NCBI RefSeq assembly: GCF_047303175.1 | Contig: NZ_CP138945.1 | DNA: 64,000 bases | Strand: one strand, 5' to 3' | Origin: Prochlorococcus_E sp000760215 | GTDB taxonomy: Bacteria > Cyanobacteriota > Cyanobacteriia > PCC-6307 > Cyanobiaceae | Part shown: positions 1 through 8,698 of the stretch, piece after piece | Numbering within the stretch: the stretch's first letter is position 1 | Layout: every line of letters starts with the position of its first letter | Translations under genes and position numbers: made by a program | Notes under the pieces: generated by a model | What the model saw: only the letters and a program-made list of their open reading frames with translations | Databases searched by the model: none | What the model was told of the DNA's origin: nothing

Positions 1-111
1 GAAGTAATAATTAAAAGCCATATAATCGAAGGAATTCCAATAAAAGAATGGATCTTTAAGGAAACTCCATTAAAGTTTCCAATAACACGTTTAATGAACA
101 ATTCTTGTTAG
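1..111 (+). CDS. C-terminal fragment of an unidentified protein
   Basis: An open frame enters from the left edge and ends at TAG 109-111, giving 36 residues that end in MNNSC. The fragment is too short to recognise. It overlaps the 3' end of the convergent hydrolase gene by 21 nt, a spacing common in this compact genome. It could be a chance open frame, since only 111 nt are visible. Confidence 0.45.
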   Translation, partial: EVIIKSHIIEGIPIKEWIFKETPLKFPITRLMNNSC

Positions 112-1203
112 CCAACGTTGAACCACATCATCCCCCCAGCAGCCACTTAAACCATGAAAGCCATTATGACCTCCATGATTTGTTAATAAGAATTCTAATT
201 TAGTTGATGGGTTTTTAAAACGTACATTCTCATACAAATGCTTAAAAGGCTCCCAAGGAACCCAAGGGTCATCAACAGAATGTATTAACAATGTCTTTGG
301 CATAATATCAAGCTTATTCAAAAGTAATGCATTTAATGGTGAGGCTTGCTTGTAATAATCATCTACATCTCTAAAGCCCCATCTAGGAGCGGTTATTGCC
401 GCATCAAACTCACGAATCGACGATGTAATTAGATTATTCCAGCTATTGCTTTTAATCAAGAAGTCTCTTTCTTTCTCATTAACCCCAAATGGATCAGCAA
501 GAGTCTGTTTAACTAATCTGTGTAACAACCAAGTTTGATAAAGCTTATTCCTATTCTTCTCAATGCAAGCACTGCTTGCTGCTAAATCCAGGGGGCTACT
601 AATACAGACTAATCCATCTAAAGCATTGCTCCTTGAAGAAGAGGCCCACTCCAAGCAAGCATTTAATAAAATAGTACCTCCTAGAGAGATGCCTACTCCG
701 AATAGTGGTACTAAATTATTTTTTGTTTTCCTGTTGTTTCCTAGAGAACTACAAATTTCTCTAGCCTTTGTTATTGCAGGAAATACATCAGCATTGCAAT
801 TTGCTGCATATGTACCAGCCGCAAATTTTCTACCAGGAGCAGCTCCTCTAAGGTTCAATCTTAATACGGCAAAGCCTGCCTTAAGCAATGCAAAAGACAT
901 ACGTCTCAACCCTCTTCTACGACTTGAACCTCCTAATCCATGAAGAATCAAAATCAAACCTTTAACTGAAGAAAGATCTACAGGCTTATTCAGAAAAGCT
1001 ATTAATTTTTCTTTTCCTAGGTTTCCAATTTGCTTTGAAGGTATTTCTATATGAACAAATTCATTATCAGGAAGGCAAACATTATCATCAACAAAAGTAT
1101 CTCTAAGAGTTTGAAGATCTCCGCCAATCCATGGTAATCGTTGCTGAAAGAGCTTTAGCCCAAGATCTTCAGGCAAACCAAGAGAAGATTCAACTGTTAC
1201 CAC
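91..1203 (-). CDS. YheT/EMB8-type alpha/beta hydrolase
   Basis: A 370-residue protein of the UPF0017/YheT hydrolase family. Visible landmarks are the oxyanion region HGLGGSSRRR (about residue 88), the nucleophile elbow GISLGG (about 172), an acid region in HSVDDPWVPW (about 310) and a C-terminal histidine region NHGGHNGFHG, so the Ser-Asp-His triad looks intact. The length matches the family. The substrate is unknown; relatives are described as ester or lipid hydrolases. It is the last gene of the pnt operon, its start overlapping the end of pntB by 14 nt, so it is probably co-transcribed. A functional link to transhydrogenase is not established. Confidence 0.85.
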   Translation of the reverse strand: MVTVESSLGLPEDLGLKLFQQRLPWIGGDLQTLRDTFVDDNVCLPDNEFVHIEIPSKQIGNLGKEKLIAFLNKPVDLSSVKGLILILHGLGGSSRRRGLRRMSFALLKAGFAVLRLNLRGAAPGRKFAAGTYAANCNADVFPAITKAREICSSLGNNRKTKNNLVPLFGVGISLGGTILLNACLEWASSSRSNALDGLVCISSPLDLAASSACIEKNRNKLYQTWLLHRLVKQTLADPFGVNEKERDFLIKSNSWNNLITSSIREFDAAITAPRWGFRDVDDYYKQASPLNALLLNKLDIMPKTLLIHSVDDPWVPWEPFKHLYENVRFKNPSTKLEFLLTNHGGHNGFHGLSGCWGDDVVQRWLTRIVH

Positions 1204-2626
1204 TGATACCTAATTCTTTTAATTCCACCAAAAGATCTCCTAAGACCTTCTTGGCATCTCCAAAAACCATAGAAGTATTTGACAAGTCAAACAAATCATT
1301 TTTTATACCAGAATAACCTGCACTCATTCCTCTCTTAATAACAAAAACCGTTCTCGCTTCCTGAACATCAAGAACTGGCATTCCATATAAAGGGGAACTT
1401 GGGTCATTCTTTGCTTGGGGGTTAACTACATCATTTGCACCTAGAACAAGAACAACATCTGTAGCCGGAAATTCGGGGTTAACAACATCCATTTCTTTTA
1501 ATTGCTCATAAGGAACATCTGCTTCTGCTAAAAGAACATTCATATGTCCGGGCATTCGGCCAGCAACTGGATGAATAGCATAGATAACATTAATACCATT
1601 ACTTTCCAAAGCCCTAGTTACTTCCCTAAGTGTGTGTTGTGCTTGAGCAACAGCCAATCCATAACCAGGGACAATCACTACACGTTCTGCAGCTTCAAGT
1701 GTTAAAGCACATTCTTCTACGCTGCAACTGGTTATATTGATATATTCAGTAGAACCACTTCCTGATGTAGAGGTCGCGCCAATTGCGCCGCCAAATAATA
1801 CTGACAATAAAGATCTATTCATTCCATTACACATAACCTGAGTCAAAATTAGCCCAGCAGCTCCTACCATTGCTCCAGCGACTATAAGCAATTGACTCTT
1901 TACCACAAATCCTGCAGCTGCAGCCGCTACACCAGAGTAGCTGTTTAGTAGTGATATAACTACTGGCATGTCAGCACCCCCAATGGAAAGGGTGACTCCT
2001 ATCCCCAAAAGGCCAGAACTTATTACTAATAACCAAAGCCCATTGTTGCCTGAATTTAATAAGGAAACAATCGAAACAAATGCAAGCACTGCTAATCCAA
2101 TATTAATTAAGTGACGAAGATTGCTTTGCATCCATGTAGGAGTAGAAAGCCAGCCTTGAAGCTTGGCCATAGCAACTATGGATCCAGTGAAAGTTATTGA
2201 TCCAACAAAAACAGAGATAATAATTGAAATTATTTCCACCAATCCATTGCCATCCACTCCAGTGGAATTACTTAAAGGGAACATTGCTGCAGCCAATGCT
2301 ACTAACAAAGAAGACATGCCTCCACAGCCATTAAACAAAGCTACTGTTTCGGGCATAGCCGTCATAGCAACCCTCTTAGCAGTAACCATTCCCAACAAGC
2401 CCCCAACTACTGATCCAAATATTATCCATATCCAGGCACCTATAGATATTGATGAGCTTCCATAAGAATCAACCAAAACACCTATTACAGCTAGCATCAT
2501 TGCAACAGCCGCAAGTCGATTAGCATCACGAGCTGAGCGAACTTTTGACAAGCCTTTAATGCCTAAAGCCAAAAGGAGAACAGCCAAAAGATCGATCGAA
2601 AACTTCAATACATCGGAAAGGTTCAT
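1190..2626 (-). CDS. pntB: NAD(P) transhydrogenase subunit beta
   Basis: A 478-residue integral membrane subunit of proton-translocating transhydrogenase, which uses the proton gradient to move hydride from NADH to NADP+. The N-terminal two thirds form many hydrophobic helices. The C-terminal domain binds NADP(H), with the GYGLAVAQAQ motif near residue 324, the segment GRMPGHMNVLLAEA and VLVLGANDVVNPQA, all typical of PntB. It follows pntA2 after 12 nt in a three-gene pnt operon. In a phototroph the enzyme helps set NADPH/NADH balance. Confidence 0.97.
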   Translation of the reverse strand: MNLSDVLKFSIDLLAVLLLALGIKGLSKVRSARDANRLAAVAMMLAVIGVLVDSYGSSSISIGAWIWIIFGSVVGGLLGMVTAKRVAMTAMPETVALFNGCGGMSSLLVALAAAMFPLSNSTGVDGNGLVEIISIIISVFVGSITFTGSIVAMAKLQGWLSTPTWMQSNLRHLINIGLAVLAFVSIVSLLNSGNNGLWLLVISSGLLGIGVTLSIGGADMPVVISLLNSYSGVAAAAAGFVVKSQLLIVAGAMVGAAGLILTQVMCNGMNRSLLSVLFGGAIGATSTSGSGSTEYINITSCSVEECALTLEAAERVVIVPGYGLAVAQAQHTLREVTRALESNGINVIYAIHPVAGRMPGHMNVLLAEADVPYEQLKEMDVVNPEFPATDVVLVLGANDVVNPQAKNDPSSPLYGMPVLDVQEARTVFVIKRGMSAGYSGIKNDLFDLSNTSMVFGDAKKVLGDLLVELKELGISGNS

Positions 2627-2638
2627 TTATTCAACTCC

Positions 2639-2932
2639 TTATTTACGAGAAGGTTTACGGCTAAACATTGCAAGCATCCTGTCTGTAACGAGAAATCCTC
2701 CAACTACATTGAACAATGCAAATCCAAGTGCAATAGATCCCATAAGTAACAATGGGGGGTTATTTCCTGCCCTGATTATCAAAGTAAGAGCAGCAAGCAT
2801 TGTTATACCTGAAATTGCATTTGCTCCACTCATCAAGGGTGTATGCAAAGTAGGTGGGACTTTGCCGATCAACTCAAGGCCAAGCAAGCTTCCCAATAAA
2901 AGGACCCAAAAGGCTTCACTTATAAAGGACAT
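2639..2932 (-). CDS. pntA2: NAD(P) transhydrogenase subunit alpha 2 (membrane part)
   Basis: A 97-residue, mostly hydrophobic protein matching the membrane domain found at the C-terminus of E. coli PntA. Characteristic segments are PPTLHTPLMSGANAISGI and the helix before the charged tail SRKPSRK. Cyanobacteria commonly encode this domain as a separate polypeptide, as here. It overlaps the stop of the upstream NAD-binding subunit gene by one nucleotide, indicating translational coupling. Confidence 0.95.
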   Translation of the reverse strand: MSFISEAFWVLLLGSLLGLELIGKVPPTLHTPLMSGANAISGITMLAALTLIIRAGNNPPLLLMGSIALGFALFNVVGGFLVTDRMLAMFSRKPSRK

Positions 2933-4074
2933 TAATTTAACCCTCCTGAATTCATAACTTGAGTATGGCGAATGACACCATCTTTGCTTATCAAAGATCC
3001 ATCAATTAATTCGTCTTCTGTATTTAAAACTATTTCTCCTTCATGAATTAAAGGACTAATAAGTGCCAAAAGATTTCTTGCATACAAAGCACTTGCATGA
3101 TTAGGAACAGTGCAAGGCAAGTCAGATGCTCCTATAAGCTTCACCCCATTTCTCAAGACTGTCTCGCCTTGTTTAGTCCCTACACAATTTCCACCTTGAG
3201 CAACAGCAAGGTCAACAACAACCGAACCAGACCTCATTTGATCTAACATCTCTTCATTTATAAGACGAGGGGCTTTCTTCCCTGGGACTTGAGCAGTACA
3301 AATTGCCACATCAGCTTCAGACAATTGCACTAATAACTGTTCCCTTTGAGCGATCAAAAATTCTTCCGTAACCTCATTAGCATATACACCAGATTCAGAA
3401 GTTTCCCTTTTTGCTTCTGGTGGCTCTATAAATCTAGCTCCTAAAGATTCAACCTGCTCTTTAACAGCTTGCCTAATATCACTCACATATACAACAGCAC
3501 CTAACCTCTTGGCTGTTGCGACAGCTTGCAAGCCTGCTACTCCAGCCCCAAGGACAACAACCTTAGCCGGCTGAACCGTGCCGGCAGCAGTCATCAACAT
3601 TGGGAAATATCTATCTAAAGCACTTGCCCCAATCAGAACTGCTTTATATCCAGAAATATTGGCTTGAGAAGAAAGTACGTCTGAGGATTGTGCCCTACTT
3701 ATTCTTGGCAAAAGTTCGAGAGATAATGCTGATAATTTTGCTGATTGCAATACCTTGGCAAGGGATTCATTCCCGTAAGGAGACAATAATCCGACTAATA
3801 AAGCTCCCGATTTCAATTCTTGCAAAAACTTTTCACTTGGGGAATTAACACATAGAACGACATCAATGCTCTTAAGAGAATCTCCATTTACCTCAGAAAA
3901 GCAATCTGCTCCAACATTCAAATAAGAATCATCTGAAAAACCGGCAGAGGAACCTGCTCCGCTTTGAATCGAGACAGTGAAGCCAATAGAAACTAGCTTT
4001 TTAACAGTCTCAGGTGTTGCTGCAACACGGGTTTCACCAAAAGCAGCCTCAATAGGAATTAAAATTCTTGGCAA
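2932..4074 (-). CDS. pntA1: NAD(P) transhydrogenase subunit alpha 1 (NAD-binding)
   Basis: A 380-residue soluble NAD(H)-binding subunit related to alanine dehydrogenase. It opens with MPRILIPIEAAFGETRVAATPE, the substrate-domain signature. The Rossmann motif VVLGAGVAGLQAVATAKRLG lies near residue 172 and the RQ-loop-like segment appears as QVPGKKAPRLI. It is the first gene of the pntA1-pntA2-pntB-hydrolase operon. Divergent transcription from the next gene leaves about 130 nt for both promoters. Confidence 0.96.
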   Translation of the reverse strand: MPRILIPIEAAFGETRVAATPETVKKLVSIGFTVSIQSGAGSSAGFSDDSYLNVGADCFSEVNGDSLKSIDVVLCVNSPSEKFLQELKSGALLVGLLSPYGNESLAKVLQSAKLSALSLELLPRISRAQSSDVLSSQANISGYKAVLIGASALDRYFPMLMTAAGTVQPAKVVVLGAGVAGLQAVATAKRLGAVVYVSDIRQAVKEQVESLGARFIEPPEAKRETSESGVYANEVTEEFLIAQREQLLVQLSEADVAICTAQVPGKKAPRLINEEMLDQMRSGSVVVDLAVAQGGNCVGTKQGETVLRNGVKLIGASDLPCTVPNHASALYARNLLALISPLIHEGEIVLNTEDELIDGSLISKDGVIRHTQVMNSGGLN

Positions 4075-4204
4075 GATTAAAAAGGCTCATTAATAAAGAG
4101 TAAGACGCTAAAGGTTCGAAGACCAGGATTTTTGTTGAAAAAAGCTTTTCCTTAAAAGAAATTGTGGCTAACAAGAAAAAGGAACTTAAATATTCAATAA
4201 GAAT

Positions 4205-4783
4205 ATGAGCTTAAAAGCAATCGAATGTCCAGACGGCGTTTGTCATAGCCATCATGGAGGACATGCGGTGCCACGCACTGCAATGCAAAAAAATTTGCAA
4301 AATCACGGGAGAGAATGGTGCGAACGCCTTGCAGAGAGAATCTATGAAATGTCAGTTGACACTTATTCACAGACCGTAGTCCCAAGTTTACATGCATCTG
4401 GATGGCAAAGAAGGCATTTAGACTGGGAGTTTAAGCTAGCCGACAAAAGCTCAGAACCAGATGAAACGCTAGTAGAAGGGATTATCAACGCTACTGAAAG
4501 CTTCCTTCGAAGCACTGAAGTTCACAAATTGTTTATTCAAGAACTAGTTCAAGGAACATTTGAAGAAGCAACTGAAGATCACTTAAAATCAAGATGCGTA
4601 AGAGCTATTATTGAAGATGAAATAATGAATATGCTTGAACAACGAAAAGAAGAGATTATAAATGGATTGTCGAAAAAACTCTTAGAAGGTTCAACGAAAG
4701 ATTTAAACGTAGCAAGAAAATCAGCTCTAGAAAGTATCACAGAAGTTCAAAAGCTTCTCTTAAATCACAGTCAATCAATCTAG
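4205..4783 (+). CDS. Conserved hypothetical protein, His-rich N-terminus
   Basis: A 192-residue soluble protein. The N-terminus is notable: CPDGVCHSHHGGHAVPR, two cysteines and four histidines within 13 residues, which could bind metal (inference). The rest is charged and predicted helical, with no membrane segment and no domain I can name. It probably belongs to the picocyanobacterial core because it sits in a conserved-looking pnt-NTRC neighbourhood. It is divergent from pntA1. Confidence 0.8.
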   Translation: MSLKAIECPDGVCHSHHGGHAVPRTAMQKNLQNHGREWCERLAERIYEMSVDTYSQTVVPSLHASGWQRRHLDWEFKLADKSSEPDETLVEGIINATESFLRSTEVHKLFIQELVQGTFEEATEDHLKSRCVRAIIEDEIMNMLEQRKEEIINGLSKKLLEGSTKDLNVARKSALESITEVQKLLLNHSQSI

Positions 4784-4911
4784 ATAAGTCATACGTTAAG
4801 CAGATCAAAAGCCATAATGATAGTGTCTTTGAATCTATATATATTTTTTCTTAAGATTCCCAGAAGCCCAGTAAAATCGTTTAACTTCTAAAGAATTCAT
4901 TAAGACAATAA

Positions 4912-4950
4912 TTCTTTTTGTACTAAAAACTCACTCTTGTACAAAAAGAA
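4912..4950. promoter_or_regulatory. Perfect 12-bp inverted repeat, possible operator or RNA stem
   Basis: TTCTTTTTGTAC at 4912-4923 is exactly repeated in inverted form at 4939-4950 (GTACAAAAAGAA) around a 15-nt spacer. No T-run follows, so it is not a standard intrinsic terminator. It lies about 50 nt upstream of the 80-codon gene. A 13-mer from the spacer (TACTAAAAACTCA, 4921-4933) recurs exactly at 5257-5269, just after that gene. Confidence 0.5.
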
Positions 4951-5000
4951 CATGTATTAATCCCTTTGACATGCAAAGGTAACCTCGTTGATATAATTTC

Positions 5001-5243
5001 ATGGAAATGCCCCTTGAAAGAAGGATCAGCATAGCCACCTGTTGGGCCTCTAGCAGAATTACTCTTTTAGATAGCATTGAACGCTATGAAGACAGCTATG
5101 CACTAACGCAAGAGTTTCGCGAATGGATAATAAATTTAGAAGATCAAAATTATGATTTGAATTCTTCAGTTTTAAAAGTTCCAGAATCATTTCATGCAAC
5201 AAAAGATAGAATCCAAGAATCAGATGAACTTCTTGAGCTCTAA
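5001..5243 (+). CDS. Small hypothetical protein
   Basis: An 80-residue soluble, acidic protein; a second in-frame ATG two codons later (MPLERR) is an alternative start. The N-terminal part contains ATCWASSRITLLDSIERYED, and the C-terminus is very acidic (ESDELLEL). I do not recognise it. It is flanked by a 12-bp inverted repeat upstream and a direct repeat of the same sequence downstream, and is monocistronic. Confidence 0.6.
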   Translation: MEMPLERRISIATCWASSRITLLDSIERYEDSYALTQEFREWIINLEDQNYDLNSSVLKVPESFHATKDRIQESDELLEL

Positions 5244-5362
5244 AAATACATTTTCATACTAAAAACTCATATATATAATCAACTTGTTGGATGATATAAA
5301 TAATTTCTCACATAAAAATAATTTAAAATATAATAAGTAAAATTCTTATTAATATCAAAACC

Positions 5363-6718
5363 TTGTCTATAGAAAACCTAGTCATAATAGGCTCAGGACC
5401 AGCAGGTTATACAGCTGCCATTTATGCGGCTCGAGCTAACCTCCAACCATTATTAGTAACTGGTTTTACAAGAGGTGGTATACCAGGTGGACAATTAATG
5501 AACACAACTTTCGTAGAAAATTACCCTGGGTTCCCAGATGGAATAATGGGTCCGGACTTAATGGACTTAATCAAAGCTCAAGCTCTTAGATGGGGAACTA
5601 ACCTTTTAGAAATGGATGCAGACTATATAAATATTCAACAAAACCCATTTATAATTAAAACTTCTACAGAAGAAATAAGAACTCATTCTTTAATTATCGC
5701 TACTGGTGCAAGTGCCAACAAATTAGGTGTTCCTAACGAGAGCAATTTTTGGAATAAAGGTATTAGTGCTTGTGCAATATGCGATGGAGCTACACCACAA
5801 TTTAGAAATGAAAGATTAGCAGTTGTTGGAGGTGGAGACTCAGCATGTGAAGAAGCAGTATATCTAACAAAGTATGGAAGCCAAGTTCACTTATTAGTTC
5901 GATCCAATCAACTTAAAGCTAGTAAAGCGATGGCAGATCGTGTAAAAGCTAATTCACAAATAACAATTCATTGGGAAACTGAATTAATTGATGTTCAAGG
6001 GGATAAATGGATAAAGACATTGAGCGTCAGAAATCTTAAAACTAAAGCCGAAAAAACACTTCAGGCAAAGGGACTTTTCTATGCCATCGGCCATACACCA
6101 AATACTGATTTAATAAAAAATCAACTATCGATAAATTCAAATGGTTATATCAATACTCAACCTGGAAGACCAGAAACCTCTGTTGATGGGGTTTTTGCTG
6201 CAGGTGATGTTGCAGACCCAGAATGGAGACAAGGGGTTACCGCTGCAGGGAGTGGCTGTAAAGCAGCACTAGCAGCCGAAAGATGGTTAACCGAGAAGAA
6301 CCTTGCTTCTCTAATTACCAGGAAAAATGTAGATCCAGAAAATGCTGAGAAACAACTTGAGATCAAAACAGCAACAAAAGAAAACTTTAACCCACATGCC
6401 TTTTGGCAAAAAGGGAGTTATGCCCTAAGGAAGCTTTATCATGAGAGTTCTCAACCAATTTTAGTAATCTATACATCCACAAACTGCGGCCCCTGCCACA
6501 TTCTCAAACCTCAACTTAAAAGAGTCATTAAGGAGCTGGAAGGTAAAGTCCAAGCAATAGAAATAGATATAGATTCTGAACATGAAATTGCCAAGCAAGC
6601 TGGAGTAACAGGGACTCCAACAACTCAACTTTTCCTTAAGAAAGAGCTAAAAGCTCAATGGCAAGGAGTAAAACAAAGAAGTGTCTTCAAAGAAGAAATA
6701 GAAAAGTTTTTGACGTAA
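5363..6718 (+). CDS. trxB: NADPH-thioredoxin reductase with C-terminal thioredoxin domain (NTRC)
   Basis: A 451-residue fusion. Residues 1-320 form the reductase: FAD motif GSGPAGYTAAIYAARA near the N-terminus, redox-active CAIC at about 139-142, NADPH motif VVGGGDSACEEA, and the second FAD motif GVFAAGDVAD. The last 110 residues form a thioredoxin domain with active site CGPC and the cis-proline loop GVTGTPTTQ. This is the NTRC architecture of cyanobacteria and plastids, which reduces 2-Cys peroxiredoxins with NADPH. The start is TTG; no in-frame ATG exists before the FAD motif. Confidence 0.96.
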   Translation: MSIENLVIIGSGPAGYTAAIYAARANLQPLLVTGFTRGGIPGGQLMNTTFVENYPGFPDGIMGPDLMDLIKAQALRWGTNLLEMDADYINIQQNPFIIKTSTEEIRTHSLIIATGASANKLGVPNESNFWNKGISACAICDGATPQFRNERLAVVGGGDSACEEAVYLTKYGSQVHLLVRSNQLKASKAMADRVKANSQITIHWETELIDVQGDKWIKTLSVRNLKTKAEKTLQAKGLFYAIGHTPNTDLIKNQLSINSNGYINTQPGRPETSVDGVFAAGDVADPEWRQGVTAAGSGCKAALAAERWLTEKNLASLITRKNVDPENAEKQLEIKTATKENFNPHAFWQKGSYALRKLYHESSQPILVIYTSTNCGPCHILKPQLKRVIKELEGKVQAIEIDIDSEHEIAKQAGVTGTPTTQLFLKKELKAQWQGVKQRSVFKEEIEKFLT

Positions 6719-6732
6719 AAAGTCTGATTTTT

Positions 6733-7008
6733 TTATCGCCTTCGAGGACCACCAGGCTTGGCTCCACCCCTATTAGGACGACCTCCTCCTGCACCTGCAT
6801 TTCTCTCTCTATAAGTTATTCTTCCCCTCGTAAGGTCATATGGACTTATCTCTACAAGAACTTTATCCCCCGCAAGAAGTTTGATTCTAAATTTAGTAAG
6901 CTTTCCAGCTGCTCTACATAAGCATTGATGGCCAGCCGGCTGCTCAAGTGTGACTAAATAAAAGCCATTGCCTTGCTCTTTCTCAATAACTCCTGATGTT
7001 TCAATCAT
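6733..7008 (-). CDS. infA: Translation initiation factor IF-1 (variant with RG-rich tail)
   Basis: A 91-residue S1/OB-fold protein with the IF-1 pattern IETSGVIEKEQGNGFYLVTL and ISPYDLTRGRITYR. Canonical IF-1 is about 72 residues; this one has a 17-residue Gly/Arg/Pro-rich tail ending GGPRRR, which probably adds RNA affinity (inference). It is a divergent IF-1 compared with the copy usually found in ribosomal operons. It converges with trxB, leaving only 14 nt between them. Confidence 0.85.
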   Translation of the reverse strand: MIETSGVIEKEQGNGFYLVTLEQPAGHQCLCRAAGKLTKFRIKLLAGDKVLVEISPYDLTRGRITYRERNAGAGGGRPNRGGAKPGGPRRR

Positions 7009-7079
7009 TCTTGTATTAGTGGATTGGAATACATAATCTTAATTCTATTTAAGCCTACCTTGTTTTTAATAGTTCATCA

Positions 7080-7298
7080 TTAGCAGTTCAAAACCTCTTG
7101 GAGCTCTCTAACTGTTTGCAATTGTCCATAGTAATAATTAGCAATAGCCCTCCTATCATTATCTTTCAATCCATCAAAGGCTTCAAATCCTACATTTCTC
7201 CAGAGCTGATTTCCACATGCTTTATCAAGCTCTTCAGTTGCTTCAACTGCCATATTTTCTAATCTTCGATTTAGATTCTTAACTTGAACAATTGACAT
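7080..7298 (-). CDS. Small conserved hypothetical protein
   Basis: A 72-residue soluble helical protein. It contains two cysteines, one at CGNQLW and one as the last residue. No known domain is visible. Codon usage and a clean start 70 nt upstream of infA support a real gene. The two genes may be co-transcribed, this one first. Confidence 0.7.
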   Translation of the reverse strand: MSIVQVKNLNRRLENMAVEATEELDKACGNQLWRNVGFEAFDGLKDNDRRAIANYYYGQLQTVRELQEVLNC

Positions 7299-7366
7299 AA
7301 AAAATCATCGTCTTGTTTAATAGTACAAACAAACTATTCTTTTTCAAGTAAGTTGTTGGCCATTGC

Positions 7367-8329
7367 TCAGAAAGGAAGTTTTTTTCTCTGCTCTTTGCTT
7401 AAATCAGCTTCCATTTCGCGCAGACGCTTGAGGATGACTCCATAATATTCTTTTATGTAAGATTCCAAATTTGTTGTCAGTGCTGGATCTAAATCAAAAT
7501 CTTTATAGGTATCTTCCATTGGTGCATCTAGCTTCATACCACTTCCGCTGACATCAGCAAAAGAAAGTCTTTCAGCTACATTTAAAGACGCCTGAAAAAA
7601 AGAAACTAATGTTTTAGCGATGGCTATAAGAAAAGGTGAGACTCTTAAAATTTTTGCTTTCTTGTCACTAAAACCCTCGCACAATTTAACGACTTCCTCA
7701 CTCTTCCATGACTTAGGACCAACCAACGGATAACTTCGTCTAATTGTTTGAGGCCTTTCCAAGGCTGCGACAGCAAAAGCTGCCATGTCCTGAGTATTCA
7801 TATAAGCAATTTCACTGGCATTACCACTTATCCAGACTGGTTGGTTATCCAAAATAGGTATGGCAAATTGGCCTATTACACCCTGCATAAAAGCCGCTCC
7901 TTGCAAAATCGTGAAATCCAAAGAAGATTCCTCTAAAAGTTTTTCAGTGCAATACTTAATATCCATTAAAGGCACATTTCTGAATTGCTCTGCAGCTAAA
8001 AGTGAAAGAAAAACAACCCTTTTAACGCCTACAGACTCACAGGCTCTAAAAAGATTTAATTTGCCTTGCCAATCTGTTTCATAAACACTTCTTGGATCAT
8101 CAGGCCTGCTTGTAGCTGCATCTATTACAGCGTCAATTCCACTCAATGCATACTCAAGATCTTTAGGATTCAATAAATCACCTTGAGTCAACTCACACCC
8201 CCATTCTTGGAGGTAAGAAGCTTTTCGAGGTCTCCTGACCATGCATCTAACTTGGATGCCAGAATCAATAGCCTTTTTGGCTATCTGCCTTCCAAGTGTG
8301 CCGGTTCCACCAATAATTAAAGCCTTCAT
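7367..8329 (-). CDS. ycf39: Ycf39-like NmrA/atypical SDR protein
   Basis: About 320 residues starting MKALIIGGTGTLGRQ, the glycine-rich dinucleotide-binding motif that begins family members directly; an upstream in-frame ATG at 8341 would add four residues. The Ycf39/HCF244 family lacks the usual SDR catalytic residues and assists early photosystem II assembly with chlorophyll delivery to D1. The segments GDLLNPKDLEYALSGIDAVI and FLSLLAAEQF fit the family. It lies directly downstream of petM on the same strand. Confidence 0.92.
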   Translation of the reverse strand: MKALIIGGTGTLGRQIAKKAIDSGIQVRCMVRRPRKASYLQEWGCELTQGDLLNPKDLEYALSGIDAVIDAATSRPDDPRSVYETDWQGKLNLFRACESVGVKRVVFLSLLAAEQFRNVPLMDIKYCTEKLLEESSLDFTILQGAAFMQGVIGQFAIPILDNQPVWISGNASEIAYMNTQDMAAFAVAALERPQTIRRSYPLVGPKSWKSEEVVKLCEGFSDKKAKILRVSPFLIAIAKTLVSFFQASLNVAERLSFADVSGSGMKLDAPMEDTYKDFDLDPALTTNLESYIKEYYGVILKRLREMEADLSKEQRKKLPF

Positions 8330-8388
8330 CCCTGTGATCATTTCCAGTCAGAAGCTTAATAGCAAGGAGTCAATAAATGTGGGAAAAA

Positions 8389-8487
8389 TCATTTACCCTG
8401 AATTTTAAGCAAAAATGCGCCGCCTAAAAGTCCTACAGGAATCAACACCCAAAAGATTGCAGCCGTTCCAAAAATCTCTGAAGCCAT
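8389..8487 (-). CDS. petM: Cytochrome b6f complex subunit PetM
   Basis: A 32-residue single-helix protein: MASEIFGTAAIFWVLIPVG followed by a glycine-rich helix and a short polar tail ending IQGK. Length and sequence match PetM (subunit VII), one of the small peripheral helices of the thylakoid cytochrome b6f complex. It lies upstream of ycf39 on the same strand. Confidence 0.93.
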   Translation of the reverse strand: MASEIFGTAAIFWVLIPVGLLGGAFLLKIQGK

Positions 8488-8698
8488 TTAAACATTTTTT
8501 ATCATAATAACCATTTAACCCTCATAGGATATAAAACCCCAAGCTATTGGGCTTAATAGCAATAAATGCTTAATTTAAGAGAGGACCTATTCCATAAGCT
8601 CTTTTAGGGAAGTAGCTCCTATAATATTATTAATAAAAAATTTGAAAATAAAAACCTAAAACCAACTTCACCCTAATCCCCCCAGAGCAAGTATCTCA

